From Leptospira sp. B5-022 (lineage in GTDB: Bacteria; Spirochaetota; Leptospiria; Leptospirales; Leptospiraceae), in NCBI RefSeq assembly GCF_000347035.1, contig NZ_ANIJ01000018.1, forward strand, positions 124,001 to 188,000: a stretch of 64,000 nt of DNA. The letters are read 5' to 3'. How positions within the stretch are numbered: the first letter of the stretch is position 1; each line of letters begins with the position of its first letter. The notes under the pieces were generated by a model. It made no database searches, was not told the origin of the DNA, and saw only the letters and a program-made list of their open reading frames with translations. Shown in pieces: positions 38,307-51,461 of this stretch. A program made the position numbers and the translations under genes.

Positions 38307-38999
38307 ATGGAAAACCCCAGACAAAATCAGTATTCTCCTATCCGGGACTTTTCCGATTTTTTTGCGGACCCTAGACATTCTGTGGAAGAGGTGGTCGGTA
38401 TCGGTGGAGATCTAAAGCCGGATCGTCTTTTATATGCATATACTCGAGGGATTTTTCCTTGGGCCGACAAACCTTTACTTTGGTTCTCTTTGGATCCGAG
38501 AGCTATCTTTGACCTAAATGTTCTTCATATTAGTTCCAGGGTCCACCGAAGGATCCGACAAAAAAAGTTCACAGTCACTTTCAATCGGGCGTTTGAACAA
38601 GTTATGCGTTGCTGCGCATTTAGAACGGAAGAACAAACATGGATAACGGAAAACTTTTTACAAGGTTTTACCAACTTTCATAAGGAAGGTTATGCTCATA
38701 GCGTAGAGGTTTGGGATGAGAACGGACGGTTAGGCGGGGGATTATATGGGGTGGCTATCGGTAAATTTTTTGCCGGAGAGTCTATGTTCTCCTTTTTGCC
38801 TGACTTTGGGAAGATCGGACTCTATTTTCTGTTTGAAGCATTGAAGAAGGACCATTTTACATTATTCGATACCCAACAAATGAATCCGGTTACTTTGAAC
38901 CTGGGGGCTTATGAGATCCCGAAGGATAAATTTTTGGACCGTCTGTCACTCGCTGTAGCCGTCCCGAACAAATGGGTCCCTCCTATGGATGAAATCTGA
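38307..38999 (+). CDS. aat: Leucyl/phenylalanyl-tRNA-protein transferase
   Basis: A 230-residue enzyme of the N-degron pathway that attaches Leu or Phe from tRNA to proteins with N-terminal Arg or Lys. Motifs: [49 protein letters not shown], and [26 protein letters not shown] at the end. Length is typical (about 230). The ATG follows the thpR stop immediately (TAA ATG). No clpS or clpA gene is seen here. Confidence 0.96.
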   Translation: MENPRQNQYSPIRDFSDFFADPRHSVEEVVGIGGDLKPDRLLYAYTRGIFPWADKPLLWFSLDPRAIFDLNVLHISSRVHRRIRQKKFTVTFNRAFEQVMRCCAFRTEEQTWITENFLQGFTNFHKEGYAHSVEVWDENGRLGGGLYGVAIGKFFAGESMFSFLPDFGKIGLYFLFEALKKDHFTLFDTQQMNPVTLNLGAYEIPKDKFLDRLSLAVAVPNKWVPPMDEI

Positions 39000-39080
39000 T
39001 TTTTATGTAAAATGGATTTGATTTGCCTCGCATAATAATAAAATTACGACACAAACCAAAGTTTCTATAGGAAGATCATA

Positions 39081-39368
39081 ATGAACCTATCCAAAAAAAT
39101 TCTTGTTACCCTTCTTGTCTCTGCAATCGCTCTTTTCGGTTTCACCGGAGTGAGCGCACAAGAGACTACCGGCGATGCTCCTGCGAAGACTGAAGATGCC
39201 GGCGCTTCTAAAGCTGAGAAAAAAGAAAAAAAAGCTAAGAAGAAAAAAGGTAAGAAAAAACACCATAAGAAGCATAAGAAAGATTCCAAAAAAGGAAAAG
39301 AAGAAGGAACCAAGTCTGACGCTACCCCTGCTCCTGCAGAAGAAGGCGCTGGCGAAGAACAACAGTAA
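39081..39368 (+). CDS. Small secreted lysine-rich protein
   Basis: A 95-residue protein. Signal peptide residues 1-26 with a cleavage site after VSA, then a mature part of 69 residues dominated by Lys with Ala and Glu at both ends; residues about 49-75 are almost all Lys with His/Ser inserts. No fold recognised. It is rather basic, so binding to nucleic acid, lipopolysaccharide or phospholipid is conceivable but unsupported. AGGAAGATC precedes the ATG. A strong terminator follows, so it is monocistronic. Confidence 0.8.
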   Translation: MNLSKKILVTLLVSAIALFGFTGVSAQETTGDAPAKTEDAGASKAEKKEKKAKKKKGKKKHHKKHKKDSKKGKEEGTKSDATPAPAEEGAGEEQQ

Positions 39369-39384
39369 TATTTTTCCTTTCTCA

Positions 39385-39418
39385 CTCCGTTCGAGGTTTT
39401 CTCGAACGGAGTTTTCTC
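39385..39418 (+). terminator. Rho-independent terminator
   Basis: ACTCCGTTCGAG (39385-39396) pairs perfectly with CTCGAACGGAGT (39402-39413) around a 5-base loop GTTTT, then TTTTCTCTT. It ends the lysine-rich gene transcript. Confidence 0.9.
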
Positions 39419-39564
39419 TTTTTACTCATCCTTTCTTCGATTTTGCACTGCACCTACACTTTGAGTAATTCTAAAATTTAGTTGACGGGTCGCCTTCTTA
39501 CATTAACCTAAACGCGCTTTATGCCATAAGCGTAATATATCCCTTCTTCAAAGGAACAACTCCA

Positions 39565-41622
39565 ATGTACAAAAATTTAGCAGACATGTACCTCAAGGCC
39601 GCCGAGTCTTTTGGGGACAGACCGGCGTTTTGGTCGAAGGACGAAAAGAAAGAATATCAGCCGACCACCTTTAAACAATTAGTAGATTTTGGCCTCTCTT
39701 TGTCCGAGGCGTTAATCGATTTAGGCGTAAAAGCCCGCGAACATATCGGAGTATTAGCGGATAACCGTTTGGAATGGATCATCGTGGATGCGGGGGTTCT
39801 TTTCTCCGGTTGTGCAAACGTTCCTCGAGGAACCGATGTAACCGATTCCGAGATGGAATACATCTTAACTCATTCCGAAGCTTCCGTAGTATTCTTAGAG
39901 AACGATAAGATGTATGAGAAGTTCGTTAAGAACAAATCCAAACTGAAAGGTGTGGAAACCGTTATCATTATGGACAAGGATAGCAAAACTAAGGCCAAAG
40001 GAGTTTTGCATCTTTATGATCTGATCGAAACGGGAAAACAGTTAAGAGCAAAAGGCGGACACAAGACGGAAAAAAGAATCGAAGGTATCAAACCTGATGA
40101 TTTATTCACTCTGATCTATACTTCCGGAACGACAGGAATGCCTAAGGGTGTAATGCTTATGCATTCTAACATGGTCCACCAGATGGAATATGTCGTACCT
40201 TTGATCCTGAAAAAGTCATTACTGCGTGAAGATGACAGTATGTTATCTATTCTACCCGTATGGCATATTTTCGAAAGAGTAGTAGAATACTCTGCAATCT
40301 CTCTCGGGATCTCCACATTCTACACCAAGGTTGCCGACCTCAGAAACGACTTGGCAAAAGCCAGACCATCTTTTATGGCCTCCGCTCCAAGGGTTTGGGA
40401 GAGTATCTATACCGGGATCTATAATAAGATCAATGATCCTAAGCAGACTCCTCCGGTCCGTAAATTCCTCTTTAATACTGCTTATTTGTTCTCTAAGAAC
40501 TATAACGCGGGAGTTCGATTCCTAACCGGAAAAGAAGTGGATTACGAAAACCGAAGTATCTTCAAATCGCTGGCTCTTGGGATCAAAGCACTCGGTCAGG
40601 TAATACTATTTGGACCGTTCACGGTTTCTTTGATCAGTGCGGTGGGATATTCTTATATCAAGATGTACAAGCCTGAGTTGGCGTTCTTAGCTCCAGTTCT
40701 GCTTACAATCGCGATTTTAGGATTGATCTTTAACTTTAAGACTTTGGATGCAGTTGTTCTCTCTAAGATCCGCCAAGCAACGGGTGGACGTCTGAGAGGG
40801 ACCTTATCCGGAGGTGGGGCTTTACAACGTCACGTGGATAATTTCTTTAATGATATCGGGCTTCTGGTATTGGAAGGTTATGGAATGACGGAAAGTGCCC
40901 CTGTGATCTCGGTGCGTCATTACGATCATCCGATCATTGGTTCCGTAGGGTATGTCGTTCCTAAAACTGAACTTCAGCTAAGAGACGATCATGGAAACGT
41001 CCTGACTCATATTAACGATCAAAGACAACTTCTTGCCGGTAAGTTAGGAGTAAAGGGCATCGTTCATATCAAAGGGCCTCAAGTGATGAAGGGGTATTAT
41101 AAAAATCCTGAAACCACTAAGAAAACGATTGTGGACGGATGGTTGAACACCGGAGATATCGGGTTCATCAACTACAAACATACTTTGACCCTTACAGGAA
41201 GAGCTAAGGAAACCGTTGTATTATTAGGTGGGGAAAACGTTGAGCCGGTTCCAATTGAGAACCGTATGGACGAATCTCCTTATATCAAACAATCCATGGT
41301 TTTCGGTCAGGACCAAAAAGTATTAGGAGCAATTATTGTTCCGGATCTGGAAGTTCTGGGTCCGTGGTTGGCTCAAAATGGTATCCAAGCTAAGGACATC
41401 AAGGATTTGATCGACAACCCTAAGGTAATCGAGTTCTACAAAAAAGAAATCAGAGAGTACAATAGTACTAAACACGGATTCAAGTCTTTCGAATTGATCC
41501 AGCATGTAGTAATCGCTCAAAAACCTTTTGAGATAGGCGACGAATTGACTAACCTACTCAAAATGAAAAGACACGTGATTACCGAGAAATACCAAAAGAG
41601 AATCGATAAAGTTTATAAATAA
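39565..41622 (+). CDS. fadD: Long-chain-fatty-acid CoA ligase with a hydrophobic insertion
   Basis: A 685-residue AMP-forming acyl-CoA synthetase. The P-loop-like motif is [20 protein letters not shown], then [16 protein letters not shown] and [13 protein letters not shown], all AMP-binding signatures. Family members of this bacterial long-chain group have a helix SKIREALGGRLR; here it is preceded by an inserted stretch at about residues 335-395 with two strongly hydrophobic segments ([19 protein letters not shown] and [18 protein letters not shown]). It may anchor the enzyme at the inner membrane. Its product, acyl-CoA, would feed lipid synthesis or beta-oxidation. A terminator follows. Confidence 0.92.
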   Translation: MYKNLADMYLKAAESFGDRPAFWSKDEKKEYQPTTFKQLVDFGLSLSEALIDLGVKAREHIGVLADNRLEWIIVDAGVLFSGCANVPRGTDVTDSEMEYILTHSEASVVFLENDKMYEKFVKNKSKLKGVETVIIMDKDSKTKAKGVLHLYDLIETGKQLRAKGGHKTEKRIEGIKPDDLFTLIYTSGTTGMPKGVMLMHSNMVHQMEYVVPLILKKSLLREDDSMLSILPVWHIFERVVEYSAISLGISTFYTKVADLRNDLAKARPSFMASAPRVWESIYTGIYNKINDPKQTPPVRKFLFNTAYLFSKNYNAGVRFLTGKEVDYENRSIFKSLALGIKALGQVILFGPFTVSLISAVGYSYIKMYKPELAFLAPVLLTIAILGLIFNFKTLDAVVLSKIRQATGGRLRGTLSGGGALQRHVDNFFNDIGLLVLEGYGMTESAPVISVRHYDHPIIGSVGYVVPKTELQLRDDHGNVLTHINDQRQLLAGKLGVKGIVHIKGPQVMKGYYKNPETTKKTIVDGWLNTGDIGFINYKHTLTLTGRAKETVVLLGGENVEPVPIENRMDESPYIKQSMVFGQDQKVLGAIIVPDLEVLGPWLAQNGIQAKDIKDLIDNPKVIEFYKKEIREYNSTKHGFKSFELIQHVVIAQKPFEIGDELTNLLKMKRHVITEKYQKRIDKVYK

Positions 41623-41647
41623 AATCTTCGATCCTGATCTATGTAAT

Positions 41648-41684
41648 AAAAATCCCTTGGAGTTGAACCCGGGGGATTTTTTTT
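41648..41684. terminator. Bidirectional rho-independent terminator
   Basis: AAAAATCCC at 41648-41656 pairs with GGGATTTTT at 41673-41681, with a T tract after it. It lies between the convergent fadD and MBL-lipoprotein genes and can serve both. Confidence 0.75.
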
Positions 41685-42522
41685 AATCTAATTTATAAAT
41701 TCTCGGAAGAACTTCTTCTCCTAAAGATAAAACAGCTGGATCATGCATGGTCAAAATTTTTGTTCCGCTCGAAGATAGGACGGAAACATAATCTAAAAAT
41801 TCTTTATTATTGGAAAGAGAAAAGGTTCCTTCCGAAGAAAGACTGTGGCCCTGCTTGCAAAATTCTACCCAATAACATTCGTCTCCGGTGATCAGGAATT
41901 TTTTACCCGGAGATCGTAGCCACTCTATCGCAATAGAGCCTTGCGTATGTCCTTTCGTTAATAGAATGCGAAAATTCGAAAAAACTTCGAAACTCGATTT
42001 TACAAATTGTACCTTTCCTGATCTTTCTTTGGCGAAAAGTTTGGAGCCTAATGTTCTATTTTTTTTAAGGGAATACCAGTCTTCCGGTGTAACATAAATT
42101 TTTGCATTTGGAAAAAGGTTTATTCCGCCTGAATGATCCGAATGAAAATGAGTGAGAATGATCTCTCCGATCATTCCCGGTTTTATGCCCGCAGATCCTA
42201 AAATTTGATCGGAAGAGATCCAATTTTGGACCGCAATCTCTGGAGTCGATATGGAAGAAGTCCCGGTATCGATCAAAATGTAACGTTTATCTAATTTTAT
42301 TAGATAAAACAAGAATACGATCTCGGACTCACCTTCCTCTATTTCGGAATTCGTAAGACGATTCGGATAAAATGATTTTCCAGCCAGGATTACGTACAAT
42401 CCGTCCTGTAATTCAGGAGGAGACATGGAGCCCGAAATTTCTGAAATTGGCTTTTTTACTTCTAGGGAAGAAGTCCCGCAATAGAATAATAAGGTCGTGA
42501 CCAGCAGGATGAAAATTTTCAA
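41683..42522 (-). CDS. Metallo-beta-lactamase-fold lipoprotein (N-acyl homoserine lactonase-like)
   Basis: A 279-residue predicted lipoprotein with a short leader and cysteine in LLFYCGTSS. The metal motif ILTHFHSDHSGGI (HxHxDH) is followed by GHTQGSIAIEW and TGDECYW, giving the complete MBL set and the arrangement of AHL-lactonase-type enzymes. Substrate not known; a quorum-quenching role is only a family possibility. The start is a TTG at 42520-42522, since no ATG lies before the signal peptide, and no clear ribosome site is seen; this start is uncertain. Confidence 0.8.
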   Translation of the reverse strand: MKIFILLVTTLLFYCGTSSLEVKKPISEISGSMSPPELQDGLYVILAGKSFYPNRLTNSEIEEGESEIVFLFYLIKLDKRYILIDTGTSSISTPEIAVQNWISSDQILGSAGIKPGMIGEIILTHFHSDHSGGINLFPNAKIYVTPEDWYSLKKNRTLGSKLFAKERSGKVQFVKSSFEVFSNFRILLTKGHTQGSIAIEWLRSPGKKFLITGDECYWVEFCKQGHSLSSEGTFSLSNNKEFLDYVSVLSSSGTKILTMHDPAVLSLGEEVLPRIYKLD

Positions 42523-42559
42523 AATTGAAGCACCAATCGATCTACTTTTTCTTGATTTC

Positions 42560-42589
42560 CTGACTAGCTCAACCGATTTTAAGTCTAAT
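42560..42589 (+). promoter_or_regulatory. Possible tmRNA promoter
   Basis: CTGACT at 42560-42565, an 18-bp spacer and TCTAAT at 42584-42589, twelve bp before the mature tmRNA 5' end. One mismatch per hexamer from sigma-70 consensus or more. A tentative call; the mature 5' end is normally made by RNase P so transcription may start a few bases upstream. Confidence 0.4.
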
Positions 42590-42601
42590 CATTAAATCTA
42601 C

Positions 42602-42945
42602 GGGGACGAATTAGGTTTCGACTGTTGTAGTTAAGATGTGGTGGCATGTAGGGGTGAGGGGCCTCTTAAAAACCTTCAAAACAATAAACGCTAACAACGA
42701 ATTAGCACTAGCAGCTTAATAGCTACTACGGAAGATAGGCTTACTCTCCCGGTGGTCTTTCTTCTGCCTTAAACGGGAGACTTTTTAGATCGGTTTTCGG
42801 TTCACGATTTAGAGAGTATTTGGACCGGATAGGAAGGACACGCCTGCTTATGGGCTAAGGCCTTTCGAGATTTAAAACATAAGACAAACATGTAGAGGCC
42901 CCATTAAGGCGCAATAGGACCCGGGTTCGAACCCCGGCGTCTCCA
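42602..42945 (+). ncRNA. ssrA: Transfer-messenger RNA (one-piece)
   Basis: A 344-nt tmRNA. The 5' end GGGGACG pairs with CGTCTCC at the 3' end, and GAATTAGGTTTCGAC is the conserved 5' part of the tRNA-like domain. The T arm is GGGTTCGAACCCC. The tag reading frame starts with GCT at 42690: Ala-Asn-Asn-Glu-Leu-Ala-Leu-Ala-Ala then TAA (42717-42719), so the tag is ANNELALAA, with the usual LAA ending that is recognised by ClpXP. The 3' CCA is not encoded beyond the discriminator A. Its 3' end is duplicated 186 bp downstream. Confidence 0.97.
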
Positions 42946-42975
42946 TTGTAATCATTCAAATAAAATAAAATCTGA
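42928..42975 (+). repeat. 48-bp direct repeat, copy 1 (tmRNA 3' end)
   Basis: The last 18 bases of tmRNA plus 30 downstream bases. It recurs without mismatch at 43114-43161; flanking bases differ on both sides, so the repeat is exactly 48 bp. tmRNA 3' ends are known attachment sites for integrative elements, so this copy is the likely functional end and ancestral attL. Confidence 0.95.
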
Positions 42976-43113
42976 GGGGTTCGAAGCGAGACCGTGAAAG
43001 CGGAAGCAGCGACCCTAGAAGCGTCGCGAACGCGCCCGAGCTACAGGACGTAGCGCGGCACCGGTCGAGACGGCGTGGAGCTTAGTCGAACACGAAGTGA
43101 GACTGCGTAACGC
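42976..43113 (+). other. GC-rich segment between the two tmRNA-end repeats
   Basis: A 138-bp stretch that begins GGGGTTCGAAGCGAGACC and carries no open frame with a ribosome site. Its composition is clearly richer in G and C than the surrounding genes, and it contains many GCG/CGC and CGAG steps. No integrase or known repeat family is recognised. It could be a minimal element, a remnant of excision, or a non-autonomous repeat. Confidence 0.7.
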
Positions 43114-43161
43114 CGAACCCCGGCGTCTCCATTGTAATCATTCAAATAAAATAAAATCTGA
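43114..43161 (+). repeat. 48-bp direct repeat, copy 2
   Basis: Exact duplicate of 42928-42975, starting CGAACCCCGGCGTCTCC and ending ATAAAATCTGA. It lacks the rest of tmRNA and so cannot encode one. Past it, an inverted repeat ATGGTC (43213-43218) / GACCAT (43225-43230) and CCTCGTTTG / CAAACAAGG (43252-43260 / 43273-43281, one mismatch) are seen before the patatin gene; nothing else is found to 43311. Confidence 0.95.
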
Positions 43162-43311
43162 TCGCTTGTCGACCAGATCCCAAGGCTCATAATTATCTGG
43201 ACCAACAGAAGAATGGTCAATAAGGACCATAATAAGATACGTTTCGTAAAACCTCGTTTGCTATCCTTATATCAAACAAGGTTCTGGAAATCGGACAGCC
43301 TGGGAAAATTA

Positions 43312-44196
43312 TTATTTCGGAAAAATCTTTTTGCCGAGTTCAATACCTAAACGAACATTTTCCCTCAGTAGGTTTGCGTTTGTGGTCATTCTTCCTGCAG
43401 GCAAAGTTTTTTCCGGAGCTATAATTTCAAAACGGATCCCTTTCGGCGGATCGTTCAGTATTTCCATAGCTCGATTATAACGACGATACCTTTGTTCTAT
43501 AAATGCCTTTCCCATTTCCGGAAATTTAGGAAACGCTAAACTTCCGAGCAAAGGACTTGTCGGAGTTAATCTAAAATCCATTGGTTTTGTAAGAATAACG
43601 GTAATATCCTTATAACCTGCAGATAGCACAGCTTCGACAGGAATAGGATCTAATACTCCTCCATCAGTGTACTTTGAATTTTCCAAAAGTCCATATCCTT
43701 TGGTTGCGATCGGCAAAGAAGTGGCGGCTCTCAGTAGTGAAAAAAGATTTTGTGAGGTAGCCTTTATATATTCAGGTTGGAGCGTTTTAAAATTAGCGAC
43801 TACGATATAGAATGGTACCGTCTTCCTTTGTTTCAGGATTTCCGCCTTAATCGGTACCTTCTCTTGGAAAATATGATCAATTAAATAATCTTGATCTAAT
43901 ATTCTTTTTCCTCGAAACAAATTCCAAAAAGAGATAAGATGATTTCCCGATAATTCTTTTCTCCAAATATCCAACGCTCTTTCGATATCTTCCGAAGATG
44001 GATTGGGTTCCGTAACATAATACGCGGAAGAACAGGAGCCCGAAGAGACTGCAACGATCAGGTCGAATTTGTTAGGTGGATAAGTAGGAGCCATGGAGGA
44101 AAGTACTCCTCCTGCAAAGGAGCCTCTCATTCCCCCGCCTTCTATGATCAGGGCTTTGCCTTTTTTCTTTTTGGTAAATTTTGGTAAGGATGACAT
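43312..44196 (-). CDS. Patatin-like phospholipase family protein
   Basis: A 294-residue protein. The oxyanion motif GGGMRG (20-25) and the nucleophile region AVSSGS (49-54) are followed by the patatin DGG motif in SKYTDGGVLDPIP. In the classical GXSXG nucleophile elbow the first glycine is Ala here (A-V-S51-S-G), which is tolerated in some members. The fold is that of YjjU/RssA-type cytoplasmic proteins; phospholipase activity is plausible. No signal peptide. It is followed on the same strand by a TMEM220-like gene and a cyclase gene upstream. Confidence 0.9.
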   Translation of the reverse strand: MSSLPKFTKKKKGKALIIEGGGMRGSFAGGVLSSMAPTYPPNKFDLIVAVSSGSCSSAYYVTEPNPSSEDIERALDIWRKELSGNHLISFWNLFRGKRILDQDYLIDHIFQEKVPIKAEILKQRKTVPFYIVVANFKTLQPEYIKATSQNLFSLLRAATSLPIATKGYGLLENSKYTDGGVLDPIPVEAVLSAGYKDITVILTKPMDFRLTPTSPLLGSLAFPKFPEMGKAFIEQRYRRYNRAMEILNDPPKGIRFEIIAPEKTLPAGRMTTNANLLRENVRLGIELGKKIFPK

Positions 44197-44205
44197 GACT
44201 ATGGA

Positions 44206-44580
44206 TTATTTGGAATGATTCGGACGCTTTCTATACCAAAGCCAAACGATGACAATAAGACTGATCAATGCCCCTAAAAATTCTCTTCCGAGCTCTATGT
44301 AAGGTTTTTCGTCGGTCATTTTTGCGGTAATTAGGTTTTCATTTCCCATTCTCAACCAATCAAAGAACCCATCGATCGTTGCTGCGATCTCGATCCCCGC
44401 CATACCTATGATCGTATATAGTAAGGGAAGTTTATCCTTCTCTAATGCTGCAAGTACACATGCGAACGAAGAAGTGAAATACAGAAGCATCCAATGAATT
44501 GGATCGGGATCATTATATTGAACTGCACCTGCAAAAATGAAATAAGCGGCTAAAAGAAGAGAGACTATTTTAAAGAACAT
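44206..44580 (-). CDS. TMEM220-like small membrane protein
   Basis: A 124-residue protein with four hydrophobic segments. The N-terminal AAYFIFAGAVQYNDPDPIHWMLLYF contains the Q-Y-N-D-P-D-P and W-x-x-x-Y features of the TMEM220 family (named after an uncharacterised eukaryotic membrane protein, present in many bacteria). Only 9 bp separate it from the patatin gene downstream, so they may be co-transcribed. Function unknown. Confidence 0.85.
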   Translation of the reverse strand: MFFKIVSLLLAAYFIFAGAVQYNDPDPIHWMLLYFTSSFACVLAALEKDKLPLLYTIIGMAGIEIAATIDGFFDWLRMGNENLITAKMTDEKPYIELGREFLGALISLIVIVWLWYRKRPNHSK

Positions 44581-44644
44581 TATTTTGCCTTATGGTTCGG
44601 GTATTATCCGGTTTCTTTCACGTTCTTGCAAACCGGTTTTTTTA

Positions 44645-46585
<1,941 letters not shown>

Positions 46586-46680
46586 CGGTCTCTCCGGAGA
46601 GGTTGCTAGAAGAAAAAAATTCCTTCCTCTCTTAGATTATCTTTTCGGCAGTTTTGCCAAAAGAAAAGTGGAATAACCTT

Positions 46681-47940
46681 ATGGACCAAGATTTCCTTTT
46701 TTCCAAATTCGGAGCCAAATTCCGTAACCAAACCGGGATCGGGCAATTGATGGAGGACCTGGGTAATCTTTCGCCCGGGGTCTCTATGTTGGGAGGAGGG
46801 AGCCCTTCCTTAATTCCGGAAGTGGAAGAAGTTTGGAAAAAGATCCTAAATAAATTCACCGCTACCGGGGCCTGGGATTCTATTCTGGGAAAGTATGAAA
46901 CTCCCACAGGCAAAGAAGAAACTTTAGAAATCCTTGCTTCCTTATTAAGCTCCGAGACAGGGACCTCGATCTCCAAGGAGCAGATTGCGATCACGAACGG
47001 TTCCCAAAATGCGTTTTATCTTTTATTGAATTTTTACTCGGGAAAATTCGAGGACGGCAGTTTCAAAAAAATATTCTTACCGGTTTTACCCGAATATATA
47101 GGTTACTTGGACCAACCTTTAAATCCCGATTCATTTACGTATTCATTCGCTAAAGAGATTGTTACAGGGGAGGACGGATTTCGTTATGAGTTGGACTCTT
47201 CTTCTTTTGATACGATAACGGATGATCTTGGATGTGCGGTCCTATCCCGTCCTACAAATCCAACCGGAAGGGTAGCGAAAAAAGAAGAACTGGAACTGAT
47301 CCTCAAATTTGCGAGAAGTAGGAAGATCCCATTCTTATTGGATAACGCATACGGGTTTCCTTTCCCTGGGATCGTTTATTCCGATGAGAGACTTTTTCAT
47401 TCGGAAGGAATGATCCAAAGTTTCAGCTTTTCTAAAATAGGTCTACCTGGAGTTAGAACAGGGTTTGTTTTAGGAGACCCGGAAGTAGTAAAAACATTAA
47501 ATAAAGCGAATGCTGTTCTAAACTTGGCCGGCGGAAATCTGGGTCAATACATAGCCTTAGAATTCGTAAGATCGGGAGAATGGTTCAGACTTTCTCGAGA
47601 CATAGTAAAACCGTACTATCTCAAAAAAAGGGAAGTTGCAATTTCTTCTATCCGACGAGAATGGAAGGGCAAATTAAAATATAGGATCCATGATAGTGAG
47701 GGAGCCTTCTTCCTTTGGGTTCAATTTATCGGACTCCGTAAAAATATTTCCGAACTTTATCCCATATTAAAGGAAAAAGGGGTCATTATCGTGCCGGGGA
47801 AATATTTCTATCCGGTTACTAATTCGGGTGTGAGTTACGGCGAGGATTCTATCCGCATTAGTTTTGCCAGAGAAGATTCGGAAATCCAAGAAGGAATTCG
47901 AAAAATAGGCGAAATCCTAAGTACTTATTGTCCGTACTAA
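46681..47940 (+). CDS. avtA: Valine-pyruvate aminotransferase
   Basis: A 419-residue PLP enzyme that transfers amino groups between valine (or alanine) and pyruvate/2-oxoisovalerate. It matches AvtA along its whole length: FGAKFRNQTGIGQLMEDLG, GVSMLGGGSPSLIPE, ITNGSQNAFYLL, VLSRPTNPTGRV, LLDNAYGFPFPGI, and SFSKIGLPGVRTG with the PLP-binding lysine. ATG 46681 fits AvtA length; a TTG 27 bp upstream would add nine residues. The gene is divergent from the cyclase gene. Confidence 0.94.
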   Translation: MDQDFLFSKFGAKFRNQTGIGQLMEDLGNLSPGVSMLGGGSPSLIPEVEEVWKKILNKFTATGAWDSILGKYETPTGKEETLEILASLLSSETGTSISKEQIAITNGSQNAFYLLLNFYSGKFEDGSFKKIFLPVLPEYIGYLDQPLNPDSFTYSFAKEIVTGEDGFRYELDSSSFDTITDDLGCAVLSRPTNPTGRVAKKEELELILKFARSRKIPFLLDNAYGFPFPGIVYSDERLFHSEGMIQSFSFSKIGLPGVRTGFVLGDPEVVKTLNKANAVLNLAGGNLGQYIALEFVRSGEWFRLSRDIVKPYYLKKREVAISSIRREWKGKLKYRIHDSEGAFFLWVQFIGLRKNISELYPILKEKGVIIVPGKYFYPVTNSGVSYGEDSIRISFAREDSEIQEGIRKIGEILSTYCPY

Positions 47941-48101
47941 AACTTCGGCTATCTAATAAGTACCTCAGTTTCCGAGCTAATTTCGGTCGATTTAAAGCGG
48001 AATAAAATTGTTTCAATCTCTCTTTCCGTTAGAGATCCTGGTCGGAAGGAAACGATAGAAAATTTCCTAACTCGGATTGTTGTTCCGGTACGGTGCAAAA
48101 C

Positions 48102-50444
<2,343 letters not shown>

Positions 50445-50452
50445 GAAAAACT

Positions 50453-51286
50453 ATGCCCGAACTTCCGGATCTGGTAGTCATTCGAGAACGTCTTTTAAAA
50501 GAACTCCCGGGGGAGGTCATCCAAGAGATAGAGATTTTAGACCCTCTTGTAGTTCGCAATCTTTGCGGCGGGAAATCGGAAACGTCGTTTATAGGTTCTA
50601 CTTTTGAAAGTTTGGAAAGGACTGGACCGTTTCTGAATTTTAAATTCGGTCCAAAAAATATCGTCATTCATCCGATGCTTGCTGGAAGATTTTCTTTAGA
50701 TCCAAAATATAAGAAGAAGGACCTGGCGGTTCGGATCAAATTCCAGGATAAGATCCTGAATTATGCGGACGACGTGCATATGGGGAAGGTTTATTTTACG
50801 GAACCAGAATATTTTTCCCAAATCCCGAAGTTTACTGACCAAGGAGTGGATCTTCTTTCCGAAAACTTTACTCTGGAAGAATTTTTAAAAAGAATAGAGA
50901 AAAATCGGCAGCAAACCCGCGTTTTTCTAATGGACCAGACCAAACTTAGCGCAATAGGGAACGCTTACGCGGATGAAATACTTTTTGATTCCAAAATCCA
51001 TCCCAAAACTCCATGCAATAAACTTTCGGAAGAAGAAAAGATCCAACTTTACCAGAGTATCAAATCCGTATTAAACGAATCTATAGATTACATTCGAAAA
51101 AAACAGGCACCTTTGGACTTTAAAGTTCGAGACCATGTGAAAGTTCGAAATCGAAAAAATGAAGCCTGTCCCCGCTGTGGAACCACGATTCGTAGGGCAA
51201 ATGTTTTGGGTCACGATTCCTTCTTCTGTCCCAATTGCCAAAGAGTGCCTGGGGAACAGTTCATTGATTGGAATAAAACCCTCTGA
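50453..51286 (+). CDS. mutM: Fpg/Nei family DNA glycosylase, divergent
   Basis: A 277-residue homologue of formamidopyrimidine-DNA glycosylase. It keeps MPELPD at the start (P2 nucleophile and E3), QTKLSAIGNAYADE (helix-two-turn-helix with the conserved Asn) and the C-terminal zinc finger with CPRC and CPNC. However, the beta/delta-elimination Lys (K57 of E. coli) is Pro in SLERTGPFLNF, the position of R109 is His in DDVHMGK, and the zinc-finger Arg (R259) is His in NVLGHDSFFC. So lyase activity may be changed. The symbol follows homology only. It lies 8 bp after the large membrane-protein gene. Confidence 0.85.
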   Translation: MPELPDLVVIRERLLKELPGEVIQEIEILDPLVVRNLCGGKSETSFIGSTFESLERTGPFLNFKFGPKNIVIHPMLAGRFSLDPKYKKKDLAVRIKFQDKILNYADDVHMGKVYFTEPEYFSQIPKFTDQGVDLLSENFTLEEFLKRIEKNRQQTRVFLMDQTKLSAIGNAYADEILFDSKIHPKTPCNKLSEEEKIQLYQSIKSVLNESIDYIRKKQAPLDFKVRDHVKVRNRKNEACPRCGTTIRRANVLGHDSFFCPNCQRVPGEQFIDWNKTL

Positions 51287-51304
51287 ACCGGAAATAAATC
51301 GCAC

Positions 51305-51333
51305 TTGACAGTACAAGCAAATTTTTCAAACTG
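51305..51333 (+). promoter_or_regulatory. Probable 5S rRNA promoter
   Basis: TTGACA at 51305-51310, 17 bp, AAACTG at 51328-51333, then about 9 bp to the 5S 5' end. Same hexamers and spacing as upstream of tRNA-Gly (7404-7432). The -10 is not TATAAT-like, so a sigma or leptospiral stable-RNA variant of -10 may be used, but the coincidence makes it credible. Confidence 0.5.
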
Positions 51334-51341
51334 TCCATAGA

Positions 51342-51461
<120 letters not shown>

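Noticed and set aside
39087..39362. Minus-strand Phe/Leu-rich frame opposite the lysine-rich protein
   Set aside because: It arises because AAA/AAG codons read as TTT/CTT in reverse; the plus frame has the signal peptide and terminator.
42928..43161. A prophage or genomic island integrated at tmRNA
   Set aside because: The repeats fit an attachment site, but there is no integrase or cargo gene between them; only a 138-bp segment. Kept as a finding on the repeats, not as an island.
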